A DNA stretch of 64,000 nt from Halalkalicoccus paucihalophilus. GTDB taxonomy: Archaea; Halobacteriota; Halobacteria; Halobacteriales; Halalkalicoccaceae. Location of the stretch: positions 1 to 64,000 of the forward strand of contig NZ_LTAZ01000002.1 of NCBI RefSeq assembly GCF_001593955.1, given 5' to 3'. This document shows positions 9,007 to 16,842 of the stretch, piece by piece. The notes below the pieces were generated by a model, which saw only the letters and a list, made by a program, of their open reading frames with translations, was not told the DNA's origin and did no database searches. How positions within the stretch are numbered: position 1 is the stretch's first letter; each line of letters opens with the position of its first letter. The position numbers were made by a program, and so were the translations under genes.

Positions 9007-9744
9007 ATGCGCGACATAAACCGTCGACGTATGATCCAGCTGTCCGGTGGCATAGCACTCGCGAGTATGGCCGGCTGTCTCGGGAGCGACGACGACCCGA
9101 AGGAGAAGGATAATACTGGCGATAAGAACGACGATACCGGTGGCGGTAAAGACACGAAAGACAACGACAAGCCCGAAAGCGGGGACGACGCGCCGAAGGC
9201 CGACGTCGAGACCGACGACGGCAAGACGGTCACGATCGAGTCGAAGGGCAAGCCGGTCGTCGTGATGTTCGGTGACGTCGAAAACGAGAAGTGTAAGTCC
9301 TACTCCGAGACGCTGGTCGACCTCCACGAGGAGTACGGCGACCGCGCGTACATGCTCACGGTCAACACCAACATGGATGTCTCGATGGAGGATCTGAAGG
9401 AGTTCCACGAGAGATACGGCGGCGATTGGGACCACGCCATGGGTACCAAGGACCTCCTCGAGAAGTACGGTATCGAGACTACGGTAACGATCTGTGTCAT
9501 CGACGAGGACGGCACGGTCGCCTTCCGTACCGACGGCGACATCGACCGGAAGACGGTCGAAAAGGCGCTCGAAGTCTACGTCGACGGCGATATCGATGAG
9601 AAAGACATCGAGAAAGCCCTCGATGCGTACAGGGAGGGCGAGGTCTCGGAGGAGGATCTGGAGGAAATCCTCGACGCCTACGAGAAGGGCGACATCGACG
9701 GGAAAGACATCGAGGAGGCGATCGAAACGTACGCTGACGATTGA
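9007..9744 (+). CDS. Tat-exported thioredoxin-fold lipoprotein with four C-terminal 17-residue repeats
   Basis: 245 residues. A twin-arginine signal (RRRMIQLSGG) leads to the lipobox ASMAGC with lipid-bearing Cys24. A long, Asp/Lys/Gly-rich linker (25-65) follows. Residues 66-175 look thioredoxin/SCO-like (KPVVVMFGDVENEKCKSY, then an IDEDGTVAFR strand), but only Cys96 stands where a CxxC would be expected, so classic disulfide chemistry is doubtful. Residues 176-243 are four head-to-tail 17-residue units of the GDIDxKDIEKALDAY type. Likely anchored outside the membrane. Function unknown. Confidence 0.8.
   Translation: MRDINRRRMIQLSGGIALASMAGCLGSDDDPKEKDNTGDKNDDTGGGKDTKDNDKPESGDDAPKADVETDDGKTVTIESKGKPVVVMFGDVENEKCKSYSETLVDLHEEYGDRAYMLTVNTNMDVSMEDLKEFHERYGGDWDHAMGTKDLLEKYGIETTVTICVIDEDGTVAFRTDGDIDRKTVEKALEVYVDGDIDEKDIEKALDAYREGEVSEEDLEEILDAYEKGDIDGKDIEEAIETYADD
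9532..9735 (+). repeat. Four tandem 51-base in-frame repeats (17 residues each)
   Basis: Units start at residues 176, 193, 210 and 227 of the lipoprotein. The shared pattern is G-[DE]-[IV]-[DS]-x-[KE]-x-[ILV]-E-[KE]-A/I-[LI]-[DE]-x-Y. The period is exact with no spacer. Units 1, 2 and 4 are closest; unit 3 is more diverged. The pattern resembles dockerin-like helix repeats seen at the ends of haloarchaeal secreted proteins. Confidence 0.85.
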
Positions 9745-9819
9745 ATTTCCGTCGATCGTCCGCGCCCGTGACGGACACGAAACGTTGTTCTTAAGGCGCG
9801 AACGCCTGTCGTCTGTGGT

Positions 9820-10785
9820 ATGAGTGACGAAGAAGCGCCAGACGCAGCCGAAGACACCGAAACCGAAGCGACCGAGGAGGAATCCGAGGGGCTCGGAGAC
9901 GGTGATTTCGTCCGGCTCGCCTACACGGCGCGTACGGTCGAGGGCGATCAGCTCGTCGACACCACGGACCGGGAGATCGCAGAAGACGAGGGCGTCGACG
10001 TCGAAGAACGCAACATCGAGCCGCGAGTGATCACGCTCGGCGCGGGCCACCTCTTCGAGGCGGTCGAAGAAGACATCGAGGGCAAGGAGGCCGGTGATTC
10101 GGGGACCGTCGTCGTTCCCGCCGAGGAGGCCTTCGGCGAGTACAGCGAGGACGAAGTTCGGACCGTCAGCGCCGAGAAGATCCCCGAGGACGACCGCTAC
10201 CCCGGTGCCCACGTCGACATCGACAACCAGCACGGCCACGTCGAGACCGTCATCGGTGGGCGCGCCCGCGTCGACTTCAACCACCCGCTCGCGGGCGAGG
10301 ACGTCGAGTACGAATACGAGATCATCGAGGAGGTCGAGGACCGCGTCGACCGCGCGAAGGGGATGCTCTCGATGTTCGTCGACGCCGACCTCGAGATGTG
10401 GATCGAGACCGACGAGGTCGAGGAGGAGACCGTCGTCGAGCCCGACGAGGATGCCGACGAAGACGCGGAGCCGGAAACGGAAGTCGAAACCGTCGAGAAG
10501 GAGACGCTCTACATCGAGGCGACCCCACAGCTGACGATGAATCAGCAGTGGATGTTCCAGAAACAACAGATCGCCCAGGACCTGATGGATCGACTGGAAC
10601 TCGACCGCGTCATCATCCAGGAGACCATCGAGGGCGGCGGCATGATGGGCGGTCTCGGCGGCATGATGGGTGGCATGGGTGGCGGTGGCGGCGACATCGA
10701 AGAGGCGCTCGAGGACGCCGACGTCGACGCCGACGAGATCGTCGAGGAACTCGAGGACGAAATCGACGTCGATTCCGAGGAGTAA
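9820..10785 (+). CDS. FKBP/SlyD-type peptidyl-prolyl isomerase with Gly-Met-rich tail
   Basis: 321 residues. After an acidic leader (1-25) comes the FKBP core (DFVRLAYTARTVEGDQLVDTT, then FNHPLAGEDVEYE) with the SlyD-like insert-in-flap domain between (residues about 90-150). It should catalyse proline isomerisation and act as a folding helper. A second, archaea-specific C-terminal region follows a long Glu/Asp stretch. It contains a run made only of Gly, Met and one Leu (10633-10692), then an acidic end. Stop codon abuts the stop of the convergent RecA-fold gene. Confidence 0.85.
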   Translation: MSDEEAPDAAEDTETEATEEESEGLGDGDFVRLAYTARTVEGDQLVDTTDREIAEDEGVDVEERNIEPRVITLGAGHLFEAVEEDIEGKEAGDSGTVVVPAEEAFGEYSEDEVRTVSAEKIPEDDRYPGAHVDIDNQHGHVETVIGGRARVDFNHPLAGEDVEYEYEIIEEVEDRVDRAKGMLSMFVDADLEMWIETDEVEEETVVEPDEDADEDAEPETEVETVEKETLYIEATPQLTMNQQWMFQKQQIAQDLMDRLELDRVIIQETIEGGGMMGGLGGMMGGMGGGGGDIEEALEDADVDADEIVEELEDEIDVDSEE

Positions 10786-11412
10786 TCAGGCGATATCCCG
10801 GCTCGTATCGATCCGAACCCGATCGCCGAGTTCGAGTTTGATCGTCTCCGAGAGCGCGCGCCCGCCGCGGAACTTCGGGACCGCGAGCCTGTTCTCGATC
10901 GACTCGCCACTCACTCTGGTATCGAGCGAGAAGACCACGTCGGCCATGTACTCGGTCAGGTCGCGCCCCGCCGGCGGGGATCGCCCTGAGAGACAGTGTA
11001 ACACGGCGACGCTCTCCGTGTTGACCATCGCGGTCTGCAACCCGTTCAGGAACCGACGATACCGGCCGAGCTCCCGGCGTTCGAGTGCGTCGACCGGGTC
11101 GATCAGCAGCGTCGATTCCTGGGGAAGCGTTCCCAGCAGCCGGTTGATCCCGTCGAGCGGCGCCTCGCCCGCGACGTGACGGATCTCGGGGCTCCCAGTG
11201 GGTGCGTTCGTCCGTTCGAGCGCGTCGAGGACCGCCTCCGAGGAGCGCTCGGTCGTCAGATACAGCGTCTCGCGTGAGACGGTGAGTTCGTACAACAGTA
11301 GCTCCGACTGGCTCGCCGGCGATGCCGACAGTGTGACGACGCTTCCTGCAGGGATCCCGCCGTCCAACCGACGGTCGAGCACGTCGATACCGGTTGGAAG
11401 GCGCCGGGACAT
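10786..11412 (-). CDS. RecA/RAD55-like protein lacking a Walker A motif
   Basis: 208 residues, similar in layout to KaiC/RAD55-type haloarchaeal proteins: GIDVLDRRLDGGIPAGSVV at the N-terminus, a Walker-B-like hydrophobic strand STLLIDPVDALE, and a late VVFSLDTRV strand. Where the nucleotide loop GxxGxGK[ST] should be, the sequence is LSASPASQSELLL with no lysine, so ATP binding is unlikely. It may be a regulatory or scaffold relative of RAD55/KaiC. Starts after a TATA-like box; the neighbour upstream is the frameshifted oxidoreductase. Confidence 0.75.
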   Translation of the reverse strand: MSRRLPTGIDVLDRRLDGGIPAGSVVTLSASPASQSELLLYELTVSRETLYLTTERSSEAVLDALERTNAPTGSPEIRHVAGEAPLDGINRLLGTLPQESTLLIDPVDALERRELGRYRRFLNGLQTAMVNTESVAVLHCLSGRSPPAGRDLTEYMADVVFSLDTRVSGESIENRLAVPKFRGGRALSETIKLELGDRVRIDTSRDIA

Positions 11413-11438
11413 ATCAATATATATTTGTTTTCAACTCG

Positions 11439-11444
11439 AATAAA
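11439..11444 (-). promoter_or_regulatory. TATA-like box for the RAD55-like gene
   Basis: TTTATT on the minus strand about 27-32 bases before the ATG at 11412, within an AT-rich stretch (11410-11446) that stands out from the GC-rich surroundings. Confidence 0.5.
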
Positions 11445-11455
11445 CCTTCGCCCGA

Positions 11456-12410
11456 TCAGAACTCGCCTTCGATGTTCTCCTCGTAGAACTCGAAAAAGCC
11501 CTCCTGATCCGGCCCGATCTGGTGGAAGTAGACGTGGTCGTAGCCGGCATCGAGACAGGCCTCGACGCTGTCGATAAAGGGTTCGGGGTCCGATCCCAGC
11601 GGCGTGGCGCTCTCTGCGACGTCCTCGCGGTCGACCATCTCGGTCGCCTGCTCGAAGTGCGCCGGCGTCGGCAGGACCTGGCTCAGTTCGCCCGATATCT
11701 CGCCGTTGGGCCACGTCTCGTAGACGGTGTCGAGCGCCTCCTCCTCGCTCTCGGCGTAACAGACGTCGATCTGGGCGTATTTCGGGCCGTCGCCGCCGGC
11801 TTCGTCGTAGGTCTCGAGGGGGTCTTCCTGCGGGCCGACACACCACAGGCCGTCGCCGATGTCGGCCGCCGAGCGGGCGGCCTTCGGGCCGAACGCGGAG
11901 ACGACGATCGGCGGGAGTTCGTCGGGCAATGTGTAGATCTTCGCGTTCTCGACGTCGTAGTGTGTCCCGTGGTGGCTGTAGTTCTCGCCCTCCCAGAGGT
12001 CGCGGATCACGCCGACGGCCTCCTCGAGCATCTCTAGGCGGACCGGCGCCTCGGGCCAGCGGTCGCCCAGCACGTGCTCGTTGAGGTTCTCGCCGCTCCC
12101 GACGCCGAAGAAGAAACGCCCGTCGAGCATATCGGCCGTGGTCGCCGCCGCCTGTGCGAGGATCGCGGGGTGGATCCTGACTGTCGGACAGGTCACGCCG
12201 ACGCCGACATCGATCTCCTCGGTCGCGTGGGCGATCCCGCCGAGCGTGCTCCAGACGAACGGGCTCTCGCCCTGCGCTTCGACCCACGGGTGGAAGTGAA
12301 TCCGAGATCGAGACGAACTCGAAGCCCGCCTCCTCGGCACGGGCGGCGTTCTCGACCAGCGTGGTCGGGTCGTGCTCCTCGCTCGAGAGGGTGTATCCGA
12401 GATCGATCAT
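11456..12410 (-). pseudogene. F420-dependent LLM-class oxidoreductase, interrupted by a one-base frameshift
   Basis: The reading frame from the ATG at 12410 gives the expected N-terminus (MIDLGYTLSSEEHDP to FEFVSISD). The rest, starting FHPWVEAQGESPFVWSTLGG and running to the stop at 11456, is in another frame. The break is at 12299-12300, where the plus strand reads GTGAATC; removing one A gives GTGATC and restores SISDHFHPWVE. The joined protein is about 317 residues and matches the luciferase-like F420 family that includes F420-dependent glucose-6-phosphate dehydrogenases. It would reduce or oxidise a substrate with coenzyme F420. Either a true recent mutation or a sequence error. Confidence 0.85.
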
Positions 12411-12504
12411 CGTACTCGGGTTCGGCGGCATCGCTGTTAAGCGTACACCCGGCAGTCGTCGCCGACCGCGAGATTGAAGGTCCCCTGTCTCCCCTGTCAG
12501 CGTG

Positions 12505-13401
12505 ATGCGGCACGACCACGTGCTGACCGCAAAACAGTTCTCCCGCGAGGACATCGAGGCGGTTCTCGACCGCGCGGCCGACTTCGACGGTCCGACGGGC
12601 GGAACTCGCCACACGAACACCCTCCTCGGTCTGCTGTTCTTCGAACCCAGCACGCGCACCAAGATGAGTTTCGAGACGGCGATCAAACGCCTCGGCGGCG
12701 ACACCATCGACATGGGCTCGATCGACTCCTCGTCGGTGTCGAAAGGCGAGAGCCTCGCAGACACCGTCCGGGTGATCGAGGGGTACGCCGACGCGCTCGT
12801 CCTTCGCCACCCCCAGCAGGGCGCGGCGAAGATGGCCAGCGAGTTCGTCGACGTGCCCGTGATCAACGCGGGCGACGGGGCGGGCCACCACCCGACCCAG
12901 ACGCTGCTGGATCTCTACACCATCCGTGAGAACGCCGGCCTCGACGACCTCTCGATAGGGATCATGGGCGATCTGAAGTACGGCCGGACGGTCCACTCGC
13001 TGGCCCACGCACTGGCCACCTTCGAGACGACCCAGCACTTCATCAGTCCCGAGAGCCTCTCGCTGCCCGCGGAGGTGCGATACGACCTCGACGAGGCCGG
13101 TGCGTCGGTCACAGAACACACCGGCCTCGAGTCCGTCCTCCCCGATCTCGACGTGCTCTACGTCACCCGAATCCAACGGGAACGGTTCCCCGACGAGAAC
13201 GAGTACCGTGCAGTGGCCGACGAGTACGGGATCGACCTCGCGATGCTCGACGAGGCGAAGGCGGACCTCTCGATCATGCACCCGCTCCCGCGGGTCGACG
13301 AGATCGACCCCGCGATCGACGACACCGACCACGCGACGTACTTCGATCAGGCACACAACGGCGTCCCCGTACGGATGGCGCTGCTCGATTCACTGCTATG
13401 A
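12505..13401 (+). CDS. pyrB: Aspartate carbamoyltransferase catalytic chain
   Basis: 298 residues from the ATG at 12505 (a GTG lies one codon earlier). The carbamoyl-phosphate loop [26 protein letters not shown], and the aspartate-binding [10 protein letters not shown] are intact. It catalyses the first committed step of pyrimidine synthesis, joining carbamoyl phosphate and aspartate. Its last bases overlap the start of pyrI (ATGA), so the two chains are co-translated in an operon and should assemble into the classic catalytic/regulatory complex. Confidence 0.96.
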   Translation: MRHDHVLTAKQFSREDIEAVLDRAADFDGPTGGTRHTNTLLGLLFFEPSTRTKMSFETAIKRLGGDTIDMGSIDSSSVSKGESLADTVRVIEGYADALVLRHPQQGAAKMASEFVDVPVINAGDGAGHHPTQTLLDLYTIRENAGLDDLSIGIMGDLKYGRTVHSLAHALATFETTQHFISPESLSLPAEVRYDLDEAGASVTEHTGLESVLPDLDVLYVTRIQRERFPDENEYRAVADEYGIDLAMLDEAKADLSIMHPLPRVDEIDPAIDDTDHATYFDQAHNGVPVRMALLDSLL

Positions 13402-13862
13402 CAGACGACCACCAACTCCGCGTCGGCAAGATCGAGAACGGCACCGTCATCGACCACGTGACCGGCGGTCAGGCGCTCAACGTGCTGGCGATCCTCGATA
13501 TCGACGGTTCGGGCGGCGAGGAGATCTCGGTCGGGATGAACGTCCCCTCGGAGCGGGTCGGCCGCAAGGACATCGTCAAGGTCGAGGGCCGGGAGTTGAG
13601 CCAGGAGGAAGTCGACGTCCTCTCGCTGATCGCGCCCGACGCGACGATCAACATCGTCCGGAACTACGACGTAGTGGAGAAACACCGCGTCGAGCGCCCC
13701 GAGGAGGTCGTCGGCGTCCTCTCGTGTCCGAACGCCAACTGCATCACGACCGCCCACGAACCCGTCGACTCGCGCTTTGCGGTCCTCGAGGACGGCGTGC
13801 GCTGTGCGTACTGCGGGACGCTGATCCGCGAGGGGTTCGCCCGATACATCGAGGTCGACTGA
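13398..13862 (+). CDS. pyrI: Aspartate carbamoyltransferase regulatory chain
   Basis: 154 residues. The N-terminal allosteric domain (about 1-100, binding CTP/ATP in the family) is followed by the zinc domain with four cysteines at 110, 115, 136 and 139 (SCPNANC and RCAYCG), which contacts the catalytic chain. Length equals E. coli PyrI. The start codon overlaps the pyrB stop by four bases. Confidence 0.96.
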   Translation: MTDDHQLRVGKIENGTVIDHVTGGQALNVLAILDIDGSGGEEISVGMNVPSERVGRKDIVKVEGRELSQEEVDVLSLIAPDATINIVRNYDVVEKHRVERPEEVVGVLSCPNANCITTAHEPVDSRFAVLEDGVRCAYCGTLIREGFARYIEVD

Positions 13863-13913
13863 GGGGCTGGCGGAGGGCGGTCACAACGAGGTCGCTCCCG
13901 ATTGTCAGGACTG

Positions 13914-14333
13914 TCAGCGAACGATCGTCACCGGGACGGGCGATCGTCGGGCGACCGCTTCCGCCACGCTACCCAGAAGGACCCTCGTCGCTCCAGTACG
14001 GCCGTGGCTGCCGATCACGACCGCGTCGAACCCGCCTTTTCCCGCGAGATCGACGATCTCCTTGGCCGGGCTCCCGGTCTCGATGCGCGTCTCGATCTCG
14101 GTATCGACCTCGCCTCGGACCGTTTCGAACAGTTCCTCGGCGTGTTCGCGTGCCCGCTCGTAGCCCGGTGCGACTTCTGGATCGTCCGTGAACGCGGCCC
14201 AGTAGCCCTCGACGGGGATCACGTGTACGGCAGTGATCTCGGCGTCGGGAAACGTTCCATGGGCGTACCGCAGCGCTTCGCGTGACTGGTCGGAGTCGTC
14301 GACCGGAACGAGGACCTTGGTTACGTCTCTCAT
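13914..14333 (-). CDS. Universal stress protein (UspA family)
   Basis: 139 residues, one Usp domain. It begins VTKVLVPVDDSDQSREAL and ends with the ATP-binding pattern IGSHGRTGATRVLLGSVAE (G-x2-G-x9-G-S). Probably an ATP-binding dimer in the cytosol. It is divergent from a second Usp gene at 14506, with a 172-base shared promoter area. The specific role is unknown. Confidence 0.9.
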   Translation of the reverse strand: MRDVTKVLVPVDDSDQSREALRYAHGTFPDAEITAVHVIPVEGYWAAFTDDPEVAPGYERAREHAEELFETVRGEVDTEIETRIETGSPAKEIVDLAGKGGFDAVVIGSHGRTGATRVLLGSVAEAVARRSPVPVTIVR

Positions 14334-14468
14334 AATCGTTGTTACGGTAGAGGGACGTAAAATCGGTTCGCGGATCCCCGAATTCTGAGAACGATCGGTA
14401 TTCCGCGCCGCCGAATCCGACGGGGAGGCGAGTTCCCGCCTCTTCTCGTAGGTGATTTGCTAGTAGAG

Positions 14469-14476
14469 CTATATTT
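14469..14476 (+). promoter_or_regulatory. TATA-like box for the second universal stress protein
   Basis: CTATATTT about 33 bases before the ATG at 14506. Confidence 0.5.
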
Positions 14477-14505
14477 CTGGACGACGTTGACCCGCTCGAA
14501 GACGG

Positions 14506-14931
14506 ATGTACGACAGGATCCTCGTTCCGACGGACGGCAGCACCGACGCGGAGAACGCGCTCTCACACGCGGTCGAACTCGCGGCGGCGTTCGACGCGAC
14601 GATCCACGGCCTCTACGTCGTCGACCTCGACCGATACGGCAGCGTCGGCAGTTTCGACCCGCTCGACAAACGCCTAGAGGGAATTGGACGGGAGGCGCTC
14701 GCGACCGTCGAGCGCGTCGCCGCCGATCGCGGCGTCGAGACCGTCACCGAACTTCGGGAGGGGTCGGTCCACCGTCAGATCAACGACTACGCCGCCGAAC
14801 ACGACATCGACGCCATCGTTATGGGATCGCGCGGACGCTCCAGACTCGACCGGATGTTGGTCGGAAGCGTCACCGAACGGGTGGTCCGCACCGCCGACCG
14901 GCCCGTGATCGTCGTTCGGAATCGGAAATAA
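14506..14931 (+). CDS. Universal stress protein (UspA family)
   Basis: 141 residues. It starts MYDRILVPTDGSTDAENAL and carries the nucleotide motif MGSRGRSRLDRMLVGSVTE. It is more like the third Usp protein of this window (24735) than like its divergent neighbour, judging by the MYDxxLxPTDGS start and the shared GSVTERVV segment. Such paralogues are numerous in haloarchaea, and individual functions are mostly unknown. Confidence 0.9.
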   Translation: MYDRILVPTDGSTDAENALSHAVELAAAFDATIHGLYVVDLDRYGSVGSFDPLDKRLEGIGREALATVERVAADRGVETVTELREGSVHRQINDYAAEHDIDAIVMGSRGRSRLDRMLVGSVTERVVRTADRPVIVVRNRK

Positions 14932-14982
14932 CCCGGTAGTACGACCGGAAGGTACTTCGATTCGGAGGCGTCATCTCGCGGT

Positions 14983-15648
14983 ATGTCGTTCGTCGCGTCG
15001 CTCGAACCCGAGGCCGAACGGATCTGGGACGCCATCCACGACCACCCGATGGTGCAGGGGATCGGCGACGGAAGCTTGGAGGAGGTGCCGTTTCGTTACT
15101 GGGTCAGACAGGACTACTACTACCTGATCGAGTACAACCGCGTTTTCGCGTACGGAGCCGCCCGCGCGCCGGATCTCGCCCGGATCGAGCGCTTTGCGGA
15201 CCTGCTCTCGGAGACGGTTTCGACCGAGATGGACCTGCATCGCTCCTACGCCGCGGAGTTCGGGATCAGCGAGGCGGAGTTGGAGGACACGGATCCCTCG
15301 CCGACGACCCGAGCGTACACCGATTTCCTCGTCCGGATCGCGGCCACCGGGGGTTTCGGCGAACTGATCGCCGCTCTGTTGCCCTGTATGTGGGGGTTCA
15401 ACGAAACGGGGAGGAGGCTCGCAGACGCCGGGCTTCCCGAGCACGAGGGCTACGCCGCATGGATCGAGATGTACTCGGGCGAGGAGTTCGCCGAACTCGC
15501 CGAGTGGTGCAAGGACCTCATGGACGAGATGGCGGCCGACGCGGGAGAGGCCGGTCGAGAACGGTACCGTGAGGCGTTTCTCACCTCCGCGCGCTACGAG
15601 TACCGGTTTTGGGACGCGGCGTGGCACGAGGAGGAGTGGACGATATGA
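14983..15648 (+). CDS. tenA: TenA family protein, cysteine type
   Basis: 221 residues, all-helical TenA/thiaminase II fold. The active-site cysteine is present as Cys135 in ALLPCMWGF, the same position as in Bacillus TenA. The nearby YWVRQDYYYLIEYNR segment is also typical. Cysteine-type TenA hydrolyses aminopyrimidines to salvage the thiamine pyrimidine moiety. It overlaps the next tenA-like gene by four bases (ATGA), forming a two-gene unit. Confidence 0.88.
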   Translation: MSFVASLEPEAERIWDAIHDHPMVQGIGDGSLEEVPFRYWVRQDYYYLIEYNRVFAYGAARAPDLARIERFADLLSETVSTEMDLHRSYAAEFGISEAELEDTDPSPTTRAYTDFLVRIAATGGFGELIAALLPCMWGFNETGRRLADAGLPEHEGYAAWIEMYSGEEFAELAEWCKDLMDEMAADAGEAGRERYREAFLTSARYEYRFWDAAWHEEEWTI

Positions 15649-16340
15649 GCGCGCCCGGGAGTTTCGACGCCTATGCGCGCGACCGTGAGGACGCCCGCTT
15701 CACCGACTGGCTCCGCGAGCGCTCGGAACCGGACTGGACGGCGACGACGACCCACCGGTTCGTCGAGGAACTCGGGGACGGAGCCCTTTCCGAGCAAGTG
15801 TTCGCCCGGTATCTCGTTCAGGACTACGCGTTCGTCGAGACCCTCGTCTCGCTGGTCGGCTACGGCGTCGGACAGGCACCGGACATGGAGTCGAAAGCCC
15901 GCCTGACGGCGTTTCTCTCGGCGATCACCGGCGACGAGGACGAGTACTTCCGTCGGTCGTTTGAGGCCCTCGGGGTTCCCGAATCGAGGTGGGCCGATCC
16001 CGAGATGAACCCGACGACGGCCGGGTTTCGAGATCTAATCCTGAGAGCGGCCCACGAGGGAGGGTACGCCGAGACGCTCGCCGTGCTGGTCCCCGTCGAG
16101 TGGTCGTATCTCGAATGGGCGAGCGCGATCGAGGAGCCGCCCGAGGCGTTTTACTTCGCGGAGTGGGTCGAACTCCACGCGATACCCGAGTTCGAATCGA
16201 CCGTCGAGTGGCTGCGCTCGGAGCTCGACACCTATGGGGCGGCGTGTTCCGAGCGCCGACAGGCGCGTCTCGACGCGCTGTTCTCGCGTGCGATGGCGTT
16301 CGAGGTGGACTTCTTCGATGCCGCCTTCGAGTCTACGTAA
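15645..16340 (+). CDS. TenA family protein, lacking the catalytic cysteine
   Basis: 231 residues, a paralogue of the preceding gene (shared VRQDY/VQDYAFVE region and FYFAEWVELH tail). At the place of the active cysteine it reads VLVPVEWSY, with Val151 and Glu152. This recalls the TenA_E subfamily, in which a glutamate takes over, but assignment needs structure-based alignment. Start chosen at 15645 because it overlaps the upstream stop; an in-frame start at 15609 would overlap more. Probably co-expressed with tenA, possibly acting on a different pyrimidine. Confidence 0.82.
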   Translation: MSAPGSFDAYARDREDARFTDWLRERSEPDWTATTTHRFVEELGDGALSEQVFARYLVQDYAFVETLVSLVGYGVGQAPDMESKARLTAFLSAITGDEDEYFRRSFEALGVPESRWADPEMNPTTAGFRDLILRAAHEGGYAETLAVLVPVEWSYLEWASAIEEPPEAFYFAEWVELHAIPEFESTVEWLRSELDTYGAACSERRQARLDALFSRAMAFEVDFFDAAFEST

Positions 16341-16533
16341 TCGACCGGTCGAGGATCCGCCGGATCGCCCAGAGGTCCCACGCGATGACGACGAGCCAGA
16401 GGAGGACGACTTCGATCCGGACGATGGGCGAATCGAGCCACAACAGGACGAGTTTCACCGGCAGGATGACCGCGAGGCTGATCAGAAGGACGTCCCAGAG
16501 TGACTGCGGGTCTCGCACGCTGGGGAGGCGCAT
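16333..16533 (-). CDS. Small two-helix membrane protein
   Basis: 66 residues with two strongly hydrophobic stretches (about 13-33 and 37-56) separated by a charged turn and ending in basic residues. No family recognised. It directly follows the 75-residue membrane protein (stop TGA is followed at once by ATG at 16533), so the two are one transcript. The 3' end overlaps the convergent tenA-like gene by eight bases. Confidence 0.7.
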   Translation of the reverse strand: MRLPSVRDPQSLWDVLLISLAVILPVKLVLLWLDSPIVRIEVVLLWLVVIAWDLWAIRRILDRSIT

Positions 16534-16761
16534 TCACTCGATCAACGGCAGGACGATCGCGAAGACGATAGGCGAACAGAGCGCGAGGGCGATCCCACCG
16601 AACTCCATGACGGTAAACAGCGTCACCTCCCACGGAGGCAACGACCCGAACAGCGTCGGGCCGAGCGCGTGACCGAGGATTCCGAGGGCGAATACCGTAA
16701 CCCCGAACGCGAAGCCACCGCGGGCGTACTGGGAGTACGACAGCCGTTGGTACTGTCCCAT
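16534..16761 (-). CDS. Small two-helix membrane protein
   Basis: 75 residues. The start is MGQYQRLSYSQYARGG, then two hydrophobic segments (about 17-40 and 48-73). No function recognised. Start at 16761 is supported by an upstream TATA-like box; a longer in-frame extension upstream is not supported. Likely membrane partner of the 66-residue protein encoded just downstream. Confidence 0.68.
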   Translation of the reverse strand: MGQYQRLSYSQYARGGFAFGVTVFALGILGHALGPTLFGSLPPWEVTLFTVMEFGGIALALCSPIVFAIVLPLIE

Positions 16762-16783
16762 ACCTCGGTACACGACCATCGCC

Positions 16784-16791
16784 GATAAAAA
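16784..16791 (-). promoter_or_regulatory. TATA-like box for the small membrane protein pair
   Basis: TTTTTATC on the minus strand about 27 bases before the ATG at 16761. Confidence 0.5.
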
Positions 16792-16842
16792 CGTTGTCGG
16801 CCACGTAGCAACGCACTTACGCGCCGCGGCGGTAGGGCCCCC

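Noticed and set aside
8869..10566. 565-codon open frame on the minus strand across the lipoprotein and FKBP genes
   Set aside because: It is a shadow caused by high GC and acidic codons; the plus-strand genes have signal peptides, family motifs and promoters.
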